From Arachidicoccus sp. (GTDB taxonomy: Bacteria; Bacteroidota; Bacteroidia; Chitinophagales; Chitinophagaceae): a stretch of DNA of 64,000 nucleotides. How positions within the stretch are numbered: position 1 is the stretch's first letter; each line of letters begins with the position of its first letter. The position numbers and the translations under genes are program-made. This document shows positions 28,153 to 37,888 of this stretch, piece by piece. The notes beneath the pieces are model-generated. The model ran no database searches. It was given only the letters and a program-made list of their open reading frames with translations, and had not been told where the DNA came from. The DNA is taken from the NCBI GenBank assembly GCA_028283605.1, contig JAPWKH010000001.1:1-64000 (forward strand), in the 5' to 3' direction.

Positions 28153-29802
28153 ATGAAGAAGGTTTGTTTATTCTTTTTGTCATCAATTATTTTGTTATTT
28201 TCTTGTCATCAAAAACAGTCTCAGCTTCCACGTCCGAAATTGGTTATAGGCATTGTTATAGATCAAATGCGCTGGGATTATTTATACAGGTATTACGATA
28301 AATACGGTAATACCGGGTTTAAGCGATTGCTGAAACATGGCTTTAGTTGCAGCAATACTTTGATTAATCATTTGCCCTCACAAACTGCCGTTGGGCATTC
28401 GACTATTTTTTCCGGATCGATTCCTTCAATAGATGGCATTGCCGGCAACGATTGGATTGATCAGAAAACAAGGCAAAGAATTTATTGTACAGATGATTCT
28501 ACGGTAGTAAGCGTAGGCGCTGCAAGCATTGATGGTAAAATGTCGCCGCGCAATTTATGGGTCACTACTGTTACAGATGAGTTGCGGCTTGCAACCAATT
28601 TTCAATCGAAAGTAATTGGTGTATCACTGAAAGACAGAGCCTCAATTTTACCTGCCGGGCATACGGCAAATGGCGCATTTTGGTTCGATGATGAATCAGC
28701 CGGTTTTATCACGAGTTCTTACTATATGCAGAAATTACCGAAATGGGTAAATGATTTTAATAAAGAAAAGAACGTAGATAAATTTTTGAAAGATGGATGG
28801 AATACATTGTATCCGATTAAAGATTATACCGAAAGTACCGGCGATAATGAAAGCTGGGAAGGAATGCTGAAAGGCGCACAAAAGCCAACCTTTTCTTTTA
28901 ATTTAAAAACAGCATATGCTGCCGATAAGAGCAGTTTCAGGAATACGCCTTTTGGCAATACACTTACATTACAATTTGCTAAAGCTGCAATAGAAGGCGA
29001 GGAATTGGGGCAACGGGATGCTACCGATTTTCTTACCATTAATTGCGCATCTACCGATTATGTAGGACACATGACGGGAACTAATTCTATAGAAATAGAA
29101 GATACTTATTTGAGGTTTGATAAGGATTTGGGCGATTTTTTATCTTATCTCGACAGTAAAGTCGGTACAGACAATTATCTCTTATTTATTTCGGCAGATC
29201 ATGGAGCTTCCCAATCCGAAGGCTTCCTTCAGGTAAATAATATTCCTTCCGGTTTATTCGATGAAAACAGCGAATTCGAAAGATATAAAATCAACAATGC
29301 ATTAAAGCAAAAATTTAATACGGATAGTTTAGCAATAGGAATAGATGATGATGAAGTATCGTTTGATGAACGTCGGATAGATTCTCTGAAACTTGATAAA
29401 CAGCAAATAAAGCAAACTGCAATTAATTTCCTTGAAGGCCAGGACGGTATTTTATATGCAGTTGATGAAGAGCACGCTGCAACGGCGCCGATACCGCAAC
29501 GGATCCGTGATATGATTATTAACGGATATTGTAAGCAAAGAAGCGGTGAAGTAAAAATAATATTTCAGGCAAATTGGCTGCCGGATGAATATAAAACCGG
29601 AACAACGCATAGCGCATGGAATCCTTATGATACGCACATTCCATTGCTTTTTTACGGATGGAAAATTCCGCATGGCGAAAGCAATGAAACCGTTTATATG
29701 ACAGATATTGCGCCAACAGTTGCCGCACTGCTTCACATCCAAATGCCGAGTGGGTGCATCGGAAAACCAATTGTTGCCATTACCGATAAAGTAAATAAAT
29801 AG
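28153..29802 (+). CDS. PafA-like alkaline phosphatase, lipoprotein paralogue
   Basis: 549 residues, a tandem duplicate of the preceding gene. Here the signal ends LLFSCHQK, a lipobox with a cysteine, so the product should be lipid-anchored instead of freely exported. The same motifs occur: DQMRWDYLYRYYDKYG, QTAVGHSTIFSG, GIAGNDW, STDYVGH and SADHGASQSEG. Identity rises towards the 3' ends, where long stretches of DNA are nearly identical, which suggests gene conversion. It ends in the terminator at 29858. A division of labour by location is an inference. Confidence 0.88.
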   Translation: MKKVCLFFLSSIILLFSCHQKQSQLPRPKLVIGIVIDQMRWDYLYRYYDKYGNTGFKRLLKHGFSCSNTLINHLPSQTAVGHSTIFSGSIPSIDGIAGNDWIDQKTRQRIYCTDDSTVVSVGAASIDGKMSPRNLWVTTVTDELRLATNFQSKVIGVSLKDRASILPAGHTANGAFWFDDESAGFITSSYYMQKLPKWVNDFNKEKNVDKFLKDGWNTLYPIKDYTESTGDNESWEGMLKGAQKPTFSFNLKTAYAADKSSFRNTPFGNTLTLQFAKAAIEGEELGQRDATDFLTINCASTDYVGHMTGTNSIEIEDTYLRFDKDLGDFLSYLDSKVGTDNYLLFISADHGASQSEGFLQVNNIPSGLFDENSEFERYKINNALKQKFNTDSLAIGIDDDEVSFDERRIDSLKLDKQQIKQTAINFLEGQDGILYAVDEEHAATAPIPQRIRDMIINGYCKQRSGEVKIIFQANWLPDEYKTGTTHSAWNPYDTHIPLLFYGWKIPHGESNETVYMTDIAPTVAALLHIQMPSGCIGKPIVAITDKVNK

Positions 29803-29857
29803 TCACTTCATCGGAACGACTTTATAAGTAATTGCATACTTCCTAAATTTTATTTTC

Positions 29858-29886
29858 GCCGTCTTTGAAAGAAGACGGCATTTTTT
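29858..29886 (+). terminator. Intrinsic terminator after the phosphatase pair
   Basis: GCCGTCTT (29858-29865) pairs with AAGACGGC (29872-29879), then A and six T. Confidence 0.88.
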
Positions 29887-29906
29887 ATTTCAAACACAAT
29901 ATTCCT

Positions 29907-29914
29907 TACATTTG
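29907..29914 (+). promoter_or_regulatory. Promoter -7 box for the AI-2E-type permease
   Basis: TACATTTG matches the Bacteroidota TAnnTTTG box and is 31 bases before ATG 29946. It lies just after the upstream terminator; the -33 element is weak. Confidence 0.5.
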
Positions 29915-29945
29915 TATATAGCTAACCTTTTAAACATATATCAAT

Positions 29946-31067
29946 ATGGGATTGTTCCATTTTGAAAAAACACGAGATAACAACAACCGTCATTATCCGT
30001 TTTTTATTAAAGCGCCTTTAATCATTATTGGATTATATCTTTTCTTTTATATCCTGTATTTGTTGCAAGATATTTTAATGCCGTTTGCTTTTGCGGCGTT
30101 GGTTGCAGTATTGCTTAATCCGGTTTATAATTTTTTATTAAAGAAAAAAATAAATAAAATAATCTCGATTATCCTGGTAATACTCCTCGCAGTAATTGTA
30201 GTTGCCGGTTTATTCTTTTTCCTGTCTTCACAAATTATGCAGTTCGATGAAATGATTCCGCAGCTGAAACAAAAATCTTTATCTCTTTTTCATCAGCTGC
30301 AAACATGGCTCTCAGAAAGGTTTGGCGTATCTACAGAGAAGCAAATGAAAATGGTAAATGAAGCGGTCAATAACAGCAAAGCCGTTATAGGACAAACTAT
30401 CAATACTGTTTTCGGCATACTGAGTTATTTTGTATTGATTCCGTTGTATGTATTTTTATTATTGTTTTATAAGCCGCTTCTCTTAAACTTTATGTACGAA
30501 GTTTTTGAAGATGATGATTCAAGTAGAGTGGAAGAAATTTTGCAGGAAACAAAATCAGCTATTCAAAGCTATATCGTTGGTTTGCTGATAGAAACCTGTA
30601 TTGTTGCGGTATTGAATAGCGTTGCGCTGTTGATATTGGGCGTAAAATATGCAATACTTTTGGGCACAATCGGAGCATTGCTCAACTTAGTTCCTTATTT
30701 GGGCGGCATAATTGCTATTGCGCTTCCGGTGCTTATTTCCATAGCTACAAAAGATGGTTTTTCTACACCAATATTAATTGTAGCGGCATACATGCTGATC
30801 CAGTTTATAGATAATAATATTCTGGTGCCGAGAATAGTTTCTTCCAAAGTATCTGTTAATGCTTTAATGTCCGTCATCATTGTATTGCTGGGCGGAACTT
30901 TGTGGGGCGTAAGCGGGATGTTTTTATCTATACCTTTTGTTGCAGTTCTTAAAATAATTTTTGACAGGATCGACGGACTGAAACCTTGGGGAAAATTATT
31001 AGGCGATAAACTGCCCGAATATATCCCCGCAAAAGTAGCAAATGCAAGAGAGTTTGAGCAAGAATAA
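29946..31067 (+). CDS. AI-2E family transporter (PerM/YdiK-like permease)
   Basis: 373 residues with about eight membrane segments in the family layout: two near residues 20-55, one at about 60-85, a soluble periplasmic-type region (FDEMIPQLKQKSLSLFHQLQ), then five more after residue 150. The hallmark motif is present as GALLNLVPYLGGIIAIALPV followed by FIDNNILVPRIVSSKVSVNA. Members are called AI-2 exporters but some carry out sodium/proton exchange, so the substrate is open. The FAD oxidoreductase starts 11 bases after the stop and is probably co-transcribed. Confidence 0.88.
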   Translation: MGLFHFEKTRDNNNRHYPFFIKAPLIIIGLYLFFYILYLLQDILMPFAFAALVAVLLNPVYNFLLKKKINKIISIILVILLAVIVVAGLFFFLSSQIMQFDEMIPQLKQKSLSLFHQLQTWLSERFGVSTEKQMKMVNEAVNNSKAVIGQTINTVFGILSYFVLIPLYVFLLLFYKPLLLNFMYEVFEDDDSSRVEEILQETKSAIQSYIVGLLIETCIVAVLNSVALLILGVKYAILLGTIGALLNLVPYLGGIIAIALPVLISIATKDGFSTPILIVAAYMLIQFIDNNILVPRIVSSKVSVNALMSVIIVLLGGTLWGVSGMFLSIPFVAVLKIIFDRIDGLKPWGKLLGDKLPEYIPAKVANAREFEQE

Positions 31068-31078
31068 AAAATAAACAG

Positions 31079-32282
31079 ATGAAACTAAAATCGAGCGAGC
31101 CTTTTTGGCTTGTTAAGAATGGCATATTACATTCATATCCTTCCCTGAAAGAAAACATAGAAACAGATGTATTAATAATTGGATCAGGTATTACCGGAAG
31201 CCTCATTGCGCATCAATGTATCAGAGACGGATATAAAACCACAATCATTGACCGGCGTGAAATTGCCAATGGAAGTACATCTGCAACAACATCAATGCTG
31301 CAATACGAGATAGATGTGCCGCTGTATGAACTGATTGAAAAAGATAGGAGAGAAGGGCGCAGTAGAAAGTTACCGCGCTTGTTTTCGCTCCATTGATGAT
31401 CTTGAAAAAATAGCAACGCAAATAAAATCAGGTTGCGGTTTTAAGAAGAAGGATTCTCTTTATTTCGCTGCACTCAAAAAAGATGTTGACGAATTGAAAA
31501 AAGAATTTGAAGCAAGAAAAAAATATGATTTTCCTGTTGAATGGATGGAAGCAGACGAGGTTAAAAACAAATATCTTATTGAGAATTCTTACGGCGGCAT
31601 ATTATCACACCAGGGAGGAAGTATTGATGCATATACGCTAGCTCATGATATTTTGTATTATAATTATAAAAGAGGTCTGAAGATATTTGATAAAACCAAT
31701 GTACAACATACAGCGTATAAAAGAAACGAAGTTATTATTACAACAGAATATGGCAATACCATTAAAGCAAAAAAACTGATTTATTGTAATGGCTTTGAGA
31801 GCACGGAAATTATTAAAGAAAATTTTGTAAAACTGCTGTCTACATATGCCATAGTAGGTGAGCAAAAAAAAGAACAATCAATCTTAAACGATACTTTGTT
31901 TTGGAATACGGCAGATCCGTATAATTATATGCGTACCACAGATGACGGGCGGCTGCTAATAGGAGGAGAAGATGAAGATTTCGTTAATACAAAAAAACGT
32001 GATTCCTTATTAAATAAAAAAGCAAAAAAGTTAGAGGGGAAATTAAAGAAAATGTTGCCGGAATACAATTTCAGAACTGATTTTATTTGGGCCGGTACCT
32101 TTGGCGAAACGGAAGACGGGCTTCCGTATATTGGTGCACATAGCAATTTTCCGAATACATATTTTGTGCTGGGCTTTGGTGGAAATGGTATCACATTTTC
32201 AGTGATAGGAATGGAAATGATTTCCGCATTCTTAAAAAATAAAAAACATTTACTGACATCATATTTTAAATTCGGAAGATAA
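31079..32282 (+). pseudogene. FAD-dependent oxidoreductase (DAO family), one-base frameshift
   Basis: The first 85 or so codons contain the Rossmann dinucleotide motif DVLIIGSGITGSLIAHQC and DRREIANGSTSATTSML. The frame is lost at the five-A run 31338-31342 and resumes one frame over as EKGAVESYRACFRSIDDLEK, running on to GLPYIGAHSNFPNTYFVLGF and GGNGITFSVIG. With one A removed the gene is 400 codons, as expected for a D-amino-acid-oxidase/glycine-oxidase-like enzyme. The substrate is not predictable. The start is 11 bases after the permease gene. A sequence error is more likely than real decay. Confidence 0.85.
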
Positions 32283-32347
32283 ATGATTTATAGAATAAAA
32301 TAGATTGGTCTTATGTACAAATTCAGAATGCGTATAAAGTTCTTAAA

Positions 32348-32395
32348 CGTCATTCTCGCGAAAGTGGGAATCTTTATTTTCGCTGCCGCGAAAAT
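32348..32395. repeat. Short palindromic intergenic unit (REP-like)
   Basis: An imperfect hairpin CATTCTCGCGAAAGTGGGAATC (one of the common REP-type palindromes, in altered form) is followed at once by the perfect 8-bp hairpin ATTTTCGC (32376-32383) with GCGAAAAT (32388-32395). It sits between convergent genes and may act as a terminator-like structure. Confidence 0.45.
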
Positions 32396-32418
32396 TCAAA
32401 GTATTTTATTCTAAAAAA

Positions 32419-33210
32419 TTATTTTATCCTCGAACTTAACGGATACCGGAGATTACGATAATCGGTAAGATCAACTTTAATAGAGCCTACGGCAATTGGG
32501 CTTTCTACACGTAGCGGAATATGATTGGGGTCGTCACTTATCCAAAGGGTCATTTTTTCTCCGCCTTTAAACATTTCACCTTTAATAAGTAATGGTTTCA
32601 GTTTTATTGCATTAAACGTGCCGTATCTTGTTTTTACTGTTTCTTTGCCCATGTAGCGGATATAAAGATTATACAATTCATTGCTCAAGAACATTTTGAA
32701 AGGTATCTGCTCGTTAATTTTATATTTGCTGTAATCGAGGCTTCTGGCATTAAATACCGCGCTTATTACATCCTGCACACATTCCGGCATTTTATAAACG
32801 CCTTTGTTGGTTACTGCTGTATTGGTGGTTCTGTTAAATGCTATATCTTCATTTCTCTTATAGCTTCCTTCATGTACGCGTCGTACAAATTTTGCAGGTT
32901 GCATGGTGCTTGTATCTATGTAAGACTCATATCTGTCTTCTACTTTGAATATCCAGTTATAGGAAGAATTTGTAGTACCGATTGCCGTTATATGATATAC
33001 CGGTTTGTCATTTAAAGTAGTCAATGAAGTATTTACAATGGCTGTGCCCGCTTTTACATATATACCCGCAACAGCATAATACACTGATAGCGTCAATGAT
33101 TCTCCTTCTTTAAAAGATGTATTGCGGATATTGCACAGCCCATCCGTTGGTTCTATTTGTCTGAATGAAGTCGCACAAAAAATCAGCAACAATAAAATTA
33201 TTCTTTGCAT
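32419..33210 (-). CDS. DUF3108 domain-containing exported protein
   Basis: 263 residues from ATG 33210, where a signal peptide (MQRIILLLLIFCATSF) starts; a TTG 15 bases earlier is in frame. DUF3108 features: FKEGESLTLSVYYAVAGIYV early, RYESYIDTSTMQPAKFVRRV in the middle, and MTLWISDDPNHIPLRVESPI near the end. The family is thought to be a periplasmic or outer-membrane beta-sandwich of unknown role in Bacteroidota and Proteobacteria. It is 43 bases downstream of the flippase-like gene and on the same strand, so they may be one transcript. Confidence 0.82.
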   Translation of the reverse strand: MQRIILLLLIFCATSFRQIEPTDGLCNIRNTSFKEGESLTLSVYYAVAGIYVKAGTAIVNTSLTTLNDKPVYHITAIGTTNSSYNWIFKVEDRYESYIDTSTMQPAKFVRRVHEGSYKRNEDIAFNRTTNTAVTNKGVYKMPECVQDVISAVFNARSLDYSKYKINEQIPFKMFLSNELYNLYIRYMGKETVKTRYGTFNAIKLKPLLIKGEMFKGGEKMTLWISDDPNHIPLRVESPIAVGSIKVDLTDYRNLRYPLSSRIK

Positions 33211-33252
33211 GTTTCCACTTTTCAATTGAAAAATAACAATTTCCTGATTATT

Positions 33253-34248
33253 CTACATCTTCTTTTTAAATATTCTTAATCCTAAAACAAATAAGCTGCC
33301 AAATAACGAAGGAATAATAATATTTATCAGCCAGATCAATGCTGCTGCCGTTATTACACCCAACGTATTTTGCGTAAGCAGCCCAAAGATTTTAATACTG
33401 ATTTCACCGCGCACGCCAAGTTCTGCAATTGGAATAGTAGGTATGATCGCTAATAGCAAAAACAAAACACTCACGGCGCTTATCGTCATCATCGCAGAAA
33501 TTTGCACATCGCACAAATAAAACATCAGCATATACTGCGCTATAAAAATAATATATCGTACAAATGATAACAGCAAGATCCGTATTAATAAAGGATTATC
33601 AAACTGCTCAAGGCTATTTACAAATACACGGTGCTTATGTACAAACGGAATTCTCTCAAACCATGTTACAACTAAAGAAATTTTAAAATAAAGCAATAAA
33701 AAGAAAATGATGAAAATATAAACAGCATACAGCAATGCCGTCAGCCAGAATTTAGACAAGCCTATTGTCTGCGCACCGAAAGCCGGCGCTTCCGACAAAA
33801 GATAATGCAATCCTATCACACCGATAATCAATGTAACCAATACCTGGCTTAAACTTCCAACAAAGCTCACAGCTACCGAACGCAGCCTGTTACCATCATT
33901 CAGGTACAACATTCTTCCAAGATATTCTCCCGCGCCATTCGGTATAAACAACGAAAAAGATAATCCCGACAACACGGCCTTAAAACCCGTAAAAATACTT
34001 ACATCCTGCACAGGTTTTATCAGCAATTGCCACTTACGCGCCTCAACGCTCCAGTTCATACACATCAGCAAAAGCATTACCAGCAGCAAATATCTGTTAT
34101 GCGTCATCGTTTCGCTGATGCTGTTCCATTCGTTCTCCAGATCGTGCTGCGATGTAATTTTATGATAAATGGAAAATGCCAATATCACAAACAATATCGG
34201 CCCAAATACATAATTAAGAAGCCTTTTATATTTAGGGTTAATCTGCAT
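33253..34248 (-). CDS. Lysylphosphatidylglycerol-synthase-type membrane protein (flippase-like)
   Basis: 331 residues with about eight membrane helices. It matches the LPG_synthase_TM (UPF0104) group: NGAGEYLGRMLYL after the third helix, then IPIAELGVRGEISIKIF, the family's second conserved loop, and IPSLFGSLFVLGLRIF at the end. The catalytic MprF domain is absent, so it is not a lysyl transferase. Stand-alone members are suggested to flip lipids or glycolipids. The start MQINPKYKRLLNYVFGP is well placed; the GC-rich repeat R2 begins 50 bases upstream. Confidence 0.82.
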   Translation of the reverse strand: MQINPKYKRLLNYVFGPILFVILAFSIYHKITSQHDLENEWNSISETMTHNRYLLLVMLLLMCMNWSVEARKWQLLIKPVQDVSIFTGFKAVLSGLSFSLFIPNGAGEYLGRMLYLNDGNRLRSVAVSFVGSLSQVLVTLIIGVIGLHYLLSEAPAFGAQTIGLSKFWLTALLYAVYIFIIFFLLLYFKISLVVTWFERIPFVHKHRVFVNSLEQFDNPLLIRILLLSFVRYIIFIAQYMLMFYLCDVQISAMMTISAVSVLFLLLAIIPTIPIAELGVRGEISIKIFGLLTQNTLGVITAAALIWLINIIIPSLFGSLFVLGLRIFKKKM

Positions 34249-34297
34249 TCTTCGTCAATGAATATATGCTAAACGTTTCAATTGTATTTTTATTACT

Positions 34298-34480
34298 TGG
34301 GCGTGCCGCCAAGCTGCCTGTCCGTTACAAAAACATTTTCAAATTCATCCGCTTAACGTCGGGCTATGCAGGGCTACGCTTCGCTGCGGTACTACGCTGC
34401 GCTGCGCACTGCTTCCGCCGCAGCGTGTGTCTGCACACGCTGCTCTGTCGCAGACTTACTATCCCTCACGCGCTCAACGC
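34298..34480. repeat. Dispersed intergenic repeat R2, copy B
   Basis: Starts TTGGGCGTGCCGCCAAGC and ends CTCAACGC, matching copy A (16799-16955) at both ends and in the block GGGCTA.GCAGGGCT. An extra segment rich in CGCTGCGC and CACACGC is inserted in the middle, which makes this copy longer. The block is GC-rich and stands out from its surroundings. Confidence 0.7.
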
Positions 34481-34510
34481 CGGCAGATACATCATCACGG
34501 AAAATTTTAT

Positions 34511-34603
34511 TCATCTGCTCATCTTTATTTTTTTAATTGTCAGATAGAATGCGCCGAATAATCATTGCTTTATGTGTGCAACGTTCTTATGGCTTATTTC
34601 ATA
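34511..34603. repeat. Dispersed repeat R3, copy A
   Basis: Runs from TCATCTG to TTTCATA. Copy B is at 53815-53910 in the same orientation; shared blocks are GTCAGAT.GAAT, AATAATCATTGCTTT and TTCTTATGGCT. It follows R2 copy B in the same gap, upstream of the flippase gene and downstream of etfA. Confidence 0.65.
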
Positions 34604-34673
34604 TAAATAAAAAAAACAGTCTATCTTTTATGACTATTCATAAATAAACAAACTGTTTTTTGTTTTTGGAATG

Positions 34674-35636
34674 CTAATTTTCAGACTTCAATTTTTTTAC
34701 CGCCTCAATCAGTTTAGGAACTACTTCAAATGCATCACCAACAATTCCGTAGTCTGCAGCTTTAAAAAACGGCGCTTCAGCATCTTTATTTATTACTACA
34801 ATAGTCTTGCTGCGGTTCACGCCGCCCAAATGTTGTATAGCGCCCGAAATACCGATAGCTATATATAAATTCGGTGCAATTTGTACGCCGGTTTGGCCTA
34901 CATGTTCATGATGCGGACGCCAGCCGTCATCGGCAACAGGGCGGCTGCATGCAATAGCGCCATGCAAAGAATGAGCAAGATCTGTAATCAGATACCAATT
35001 TTCCGGGCCCTTCAAACCGCGGCCGCCGCTTACAACAATTTCAGCTTCTGTTAAAGGTATTTCGCCTTCTATTTTCTCAATCTTGATTGTTTTTATTTTA
35101 CTTTCGGAAGAAGCCGCAGATATGTTTATAATTTCTGCATTCGCAGGCTCCCTTTCTTTGACACCGAAACTGTTGGCTTTAAGTGTAATTACTTTTTTAC
35201 CGGAATTGATTTTTACTTTGGCAAATGCCTTTCCTGAAAAAACAGATTTTTTCACAACAAATCCGTTCTCCGTTTCAGGCAGCGCTACTGCACCGGAAAC
35301 CAATCCTGCATTCAACACAGCTGCAAGGCGTGGAGCAATGGCATCGCCCAATGCGCTTTGTGCAAATACAATCACTTCCGCATTATTGGCGGTCGGTAAT
35401 AATGCTTTTGTAAGTACTTGCGCATCATAATTATTATACGCTTGGTCTGCTGCGTGGTAAACTTTTGTTATGCCATATCTACCGGCAATATCAAGTCCTT
35501 CTTTTACAGTACCGAGCAATATCGCTTCGGCAGTTGTATTTAATTTTTTTGCCAAGGCCGCTCCGTAAGACAGCGCTTCGAGCGAGCTCTTTTTTATGTT
35601 TCCTTCGGAATGATCTATGTATATTAAAACAGACAT
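34674..35636 (-). CDS. etfA: Electron transfer flavoprotein subunit alpha
   Basis: 320 residues. N-terminal domain about 1-190 (MSVLIYIDHSEGNIKKSSLE) and C-terminal FAD domain with the signature ACSRPVADDGWRPHHEHVGQ, TGVQIAPNLYIAIGISGAIQ and the ending DYGIVGDAFEVVPKL. With EtfB it accepts electrons from acyl-CoA and other dehydrogenases and passes them to ETF-quinone oxidoreductase. It is the second gene of etfBA, 27 bases after etfB. A long-looped hairpin with a T-run (34611-34661) after the stop may be its terminator. Confidence 0.95.
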   Translation of the reverse strand: MSVLIYIDHSEGNIKKSSLEALSYGAALAKKLNTTAEAILLGTVKEGLDIAGRYGITKVYHAADQAYNNYDAQVLTKALLPTANNAEVIVFAQSALGDAIAPRLAAVLNAGLVSGAVALPETENGFVVKKSVFSGKAFAKVKINSGKKVITLKANSFGVKEREPANAEIINISAASSESKIKTIKIEKIEGEIPLTEAEIVVSGGRGLKGPENWYLITDLAHSLHGAIACSRPVADDGWRPHHEHVGQTGVQIAPNLYIAIGISGAIQHLGGVNRSKTIVVINKDAEAPFFKAADYGIVGDAFEVVPKLIEAVKKLKSEN

Positions 35637-35663
35637 TTTATTTTTATTTGAGTAAACAATCGA

Positions 35664-36407
35664 TTAAATAACCTTCACATCTTCGTGCAATATGCGGACT
35701 AATTCTTCTACATTATTTGCATCAATCAGTTTTACACTTTCCTTTGCAGGCGGCAATTCGTATTGAACAATTTCAGTTAAATTATCGCTTGCGATCGGCT
35801 CAACAACTTTTATCGGTTTACTGCGTGCAGCCATAATTCCGCGCATATTTGGAATACGTTGTTTCGCCATGCCTTTTGTGCTGCTTATAACTGCCGGCAA
35901 TGTAATTTGTACTGTTTCTTCACCGCCTTCAATCTCGTGTATTGCGATAGCATCATTGCCTTGCAAATCAAATTTTGCAACAGCTGAAACATAAGGCAGA
36001 TCAAGCAATCCGGCAATCATGGAACCTACAGCCATTGCATTATAATCGATCGTTTCTTTGCCGGTAAATATCAGATCATAATTTCCTTGCTTTGCCACTT
36101 CTGCAATTTGTGCTGCTGTATTGTAACTATCACTTGCATCGGCATTTATACGAATAGCCTCATCGCCGCCAAGCGCCAGCGCTTTGCGCAAAATGGCATC
36201 ATTACTTGCATCTCCAACAGTTACAAGATGAATGACAGTTTGCGGATCGGCTTCCTTTAATTCAACGGCGCGTACCAATGAATACCATTCATCATATGGA
36301 TTGATGATCCATTGCACGCCATCTTCATTGAATTTTGTATCTCCGTCTTTGAAAGATACTTTGGATGTAGTGTCAGGCGCTTTGCTGACTGCTACTAAAA
36401 TTTTCAT
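35664..36407 (-). CDS. etfB: Electron transfer flavoprotein subunit beta
   Basis: 247 residues, starting MKILVAVSKAPDTTSKVSF. It contains the family's AMP-binding region: ALGGDEAIRINAD, IFTGKETIDYNAMAVGSMIA and LPAVISSTKGMAKQRIPNM, the last resembling the ETF-beta signature. It forms the heterodimer with EtfA and is transcribed first. A candidate -7 box (TATATTTG on the minus strand, 36475-36482) lies about 68 bases upstream. Confidence 0.95.
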   Translation of the reverse strand: MKILVAVSKAPDTTSKVSFKDGDTKFNEDGVQWIINPYDEWYSLVRAVELKEADPQTVIHLVTVGDASNDAILRKALALGGDEAIRINADASDSYNTAAQIAEVAKQGNYDLIFTGKETIDYNAMAVGSMIAGLLDLPYVSAVAKFDLQGNDAIAIHEIEGGEETVQITLPAVISSTKGMAKQRIPNMRGIMAARSKPIKVVEPIASDNLTEIVQYELPPAKESVKLIDANNVEELVRILHEDVKVI

Positions 36408-36474
36408 ATACCTTTTATTATTTTAATTTTCACAATATTGTAATTCGTCGAAAAAATATATTCTTCGAGGGGGT

Positions 36475-36482
36475 CAAATATA
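36475..36482 (-). promoter_or_regulatory. Candidate promoter -7 box for etfBA
   Basis: On the minus strand TATATTTG fits TAnnTTTG, 68 bases before the etfB start. No good TTTG is visible at -33. Confidence 0.4.
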
Positions 36483-36577
36483 GGAAATTGTCATTTGCCC
36501 GATTTACTAATATGGAAATAATATTTAGGATTATATAAATTTTGAATATTATGCCGGCAAACTGGCGGATAATACTT

Positions 36578-36976
36578 TTAATCCCAGTTTGATTTGCCGC
36601 GTTGTTGTTTGCGGATTGAATGTATTTTTTTGCTTTCGAGGCGTTTTTCTTTTGCCATTGCCGATGATTTAGTGGCAAGCCGTGTTTTCTTTTTTATCAG
36701 CGATTTATTGACGATTTCATTTAATTTATGGGTTACAATTTCCTTGTTGGATAATTGCGTTCTGGCTTCTTGCGATTTCATTAAAAGAAATCCTTGTTTA
36801 TTAATTTTTGCGGATAGTTTTGTCTGCAATATTTGCTTTTGTTCTTCGTTCACCAAAGATGAAGTATTTATATGCCATCTTGCTTCTACCATGGTTTCTA
36901 CTTTGTTTACGTTTTGTCCGCCTTTGCCACCGCTGCGTGCCGTAGTGTAAATTATTTCAGAAGATATATCGATCAT
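36578..36976 (-). CDS. arfB: Alternative ribosome-rescue factor (peptidyl-tRNA hydrolase ArfB)
   Basis: 132 residues. RSGGKGGQNVNKVET carries the release-factor GGQ motif, and the protein ends with a basic, disordered tail (KSLIKKKTRLATKSSAMAKE) that in ArfB enters the empty mRNA channel. It frees ribosomes stalled on broken messages. No domain for codon recognition is present, so it is not RF1/RF2. The gene stands alone on the minus strand upstream of etfB. Confidence 0.92.
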   Translation of the reverse strand: MIDISSEIIYTTARSGGKGGQNVNKVETMVEARWHINTSSLVNEEQKQILQTKLSAKINKQGFLLMKSQEARTQLSNKEIVTHKLNEIVNKSLIKKKTRLATKSSAMAKEKRLESKKIHSIRKQQRGKSNWD

Positions 36977-37153
36977 TGCGTATGCTAATTGTACTGCTGT
37001 AATATTATTTCGTTCTTTATCAAATATATTGCTTTTAAAAATTCCGATTGATGAAAAATGGGATCAAGTGTTGTAGGAAAACTTAATAAATTTGTTGTGT
37101 GATACATCTTTCGAAAAGCCGCATTCAATTTTTCTCTTTTAAAAAAATGATTT

Positions 37154-37609
37154 ATGCAGTCAAAAGCAAACAGTGTGAATGAATACATAAATGATTTGCC
37201 GAAAGACAGGCAATTCGCTATGAAAAAATTAAGAGAAATTTTGTTGGAAAATTTGCCGCATGGTTTTCACGAAGAAATGAATTATGGAATGATCGGCTAT
37301 GTGGTGCCGCATTCTATTTACAATGACGGATATCACTGTAATCCGAAGCTGCCGTTGCCTTTTATTAATATTGCATCACAAAAAAATTACATTGCTTTTT
37401 ATCACATGGCAATTTATCTGGATGAAAAAATATTGAAATGGGTCGAAGAAAATTATTCAAAATATTCTTCCGAAAAATTGGATATGGGTAAAGGGTGCAT
37501 GCGATTTAAAAAGATCGATAAAATTCCTTTCGGCTTTTTTACAGAACTGGTAAAGAAAATGACTGTAGCAGAGTGGATAAAGTTATATGAAGAAAAACTG
37601 AAAAAATAA
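37154..37609 (+). CDS. DUF1801 domain protein
   Basis: 151 residues. It contains the DUF1801 (YdhG-like) pattern: NEYINDLPKDRQFAMKKLRE, EEMNYGMIGYVVPHS, INIASQKNYIAFYHMAIYLD and CMRFKKIDKIPFGFF. The family is small, soluble and cytoplasmic, with an unclear role. It stands alone, and the first copy of the structured repeat begins 35 bases after its stop. Confidence 0.82.
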   Translation: MQSKANSVNEYINDLPKDRQFAMKKLREILLENLPHGFHEEMNYGMIGYVVPHSIYNDGYHCNPKLPLPFINIASQKNYIAFYHMAIYLDEKILKWVEENYSKYSSEKLDMGKGCMRFKKIDKIPFGFFTELVKKMTVAEWIKLYEEKLKK

Positions 37610-37643
37610 GTTGAAATAATTTTACTTTTTGGAATCTTGCACA

Positions 37644-37756
37644 CTTGCTGATCGTGATTTGCAATCGCGAATTATTATTTGTGCTTTTTTAATGCACATT
37701 ATATGCGAATCAAAATTCACTGATAGAGCTTCTACACTGCAAATGTCGAAGAGCAG
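37644..37756 (+). repeat. Structured repeat R1, copy 1
   Basis: About 113 bases bounded by CTTGCT and AGCAGG. It contains, in order, hairpins CGTGATT-AATCGCG, TGTGC...GCACA, GCGAAT-ATTC(A)C and an arm ending AAATGTCGAA. The same order recurs at 38871, 46531 and 47484, all in the same orientation. This copy follows the DUF1801 gene and precedes the methyltransferase gene. Confidence 0.85.
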
Positions 37757-37888
37757 GAATAGAAAATAAAAATCAACTAACCAAATTATAGAGGACATAA
37801 ATAAATAATTATATTTACATAACGATTGGTCTTTCTATGAAATAGAAAATGCATTTCCCAAATTTATTTAATCAAGAAAATAAAGGTC

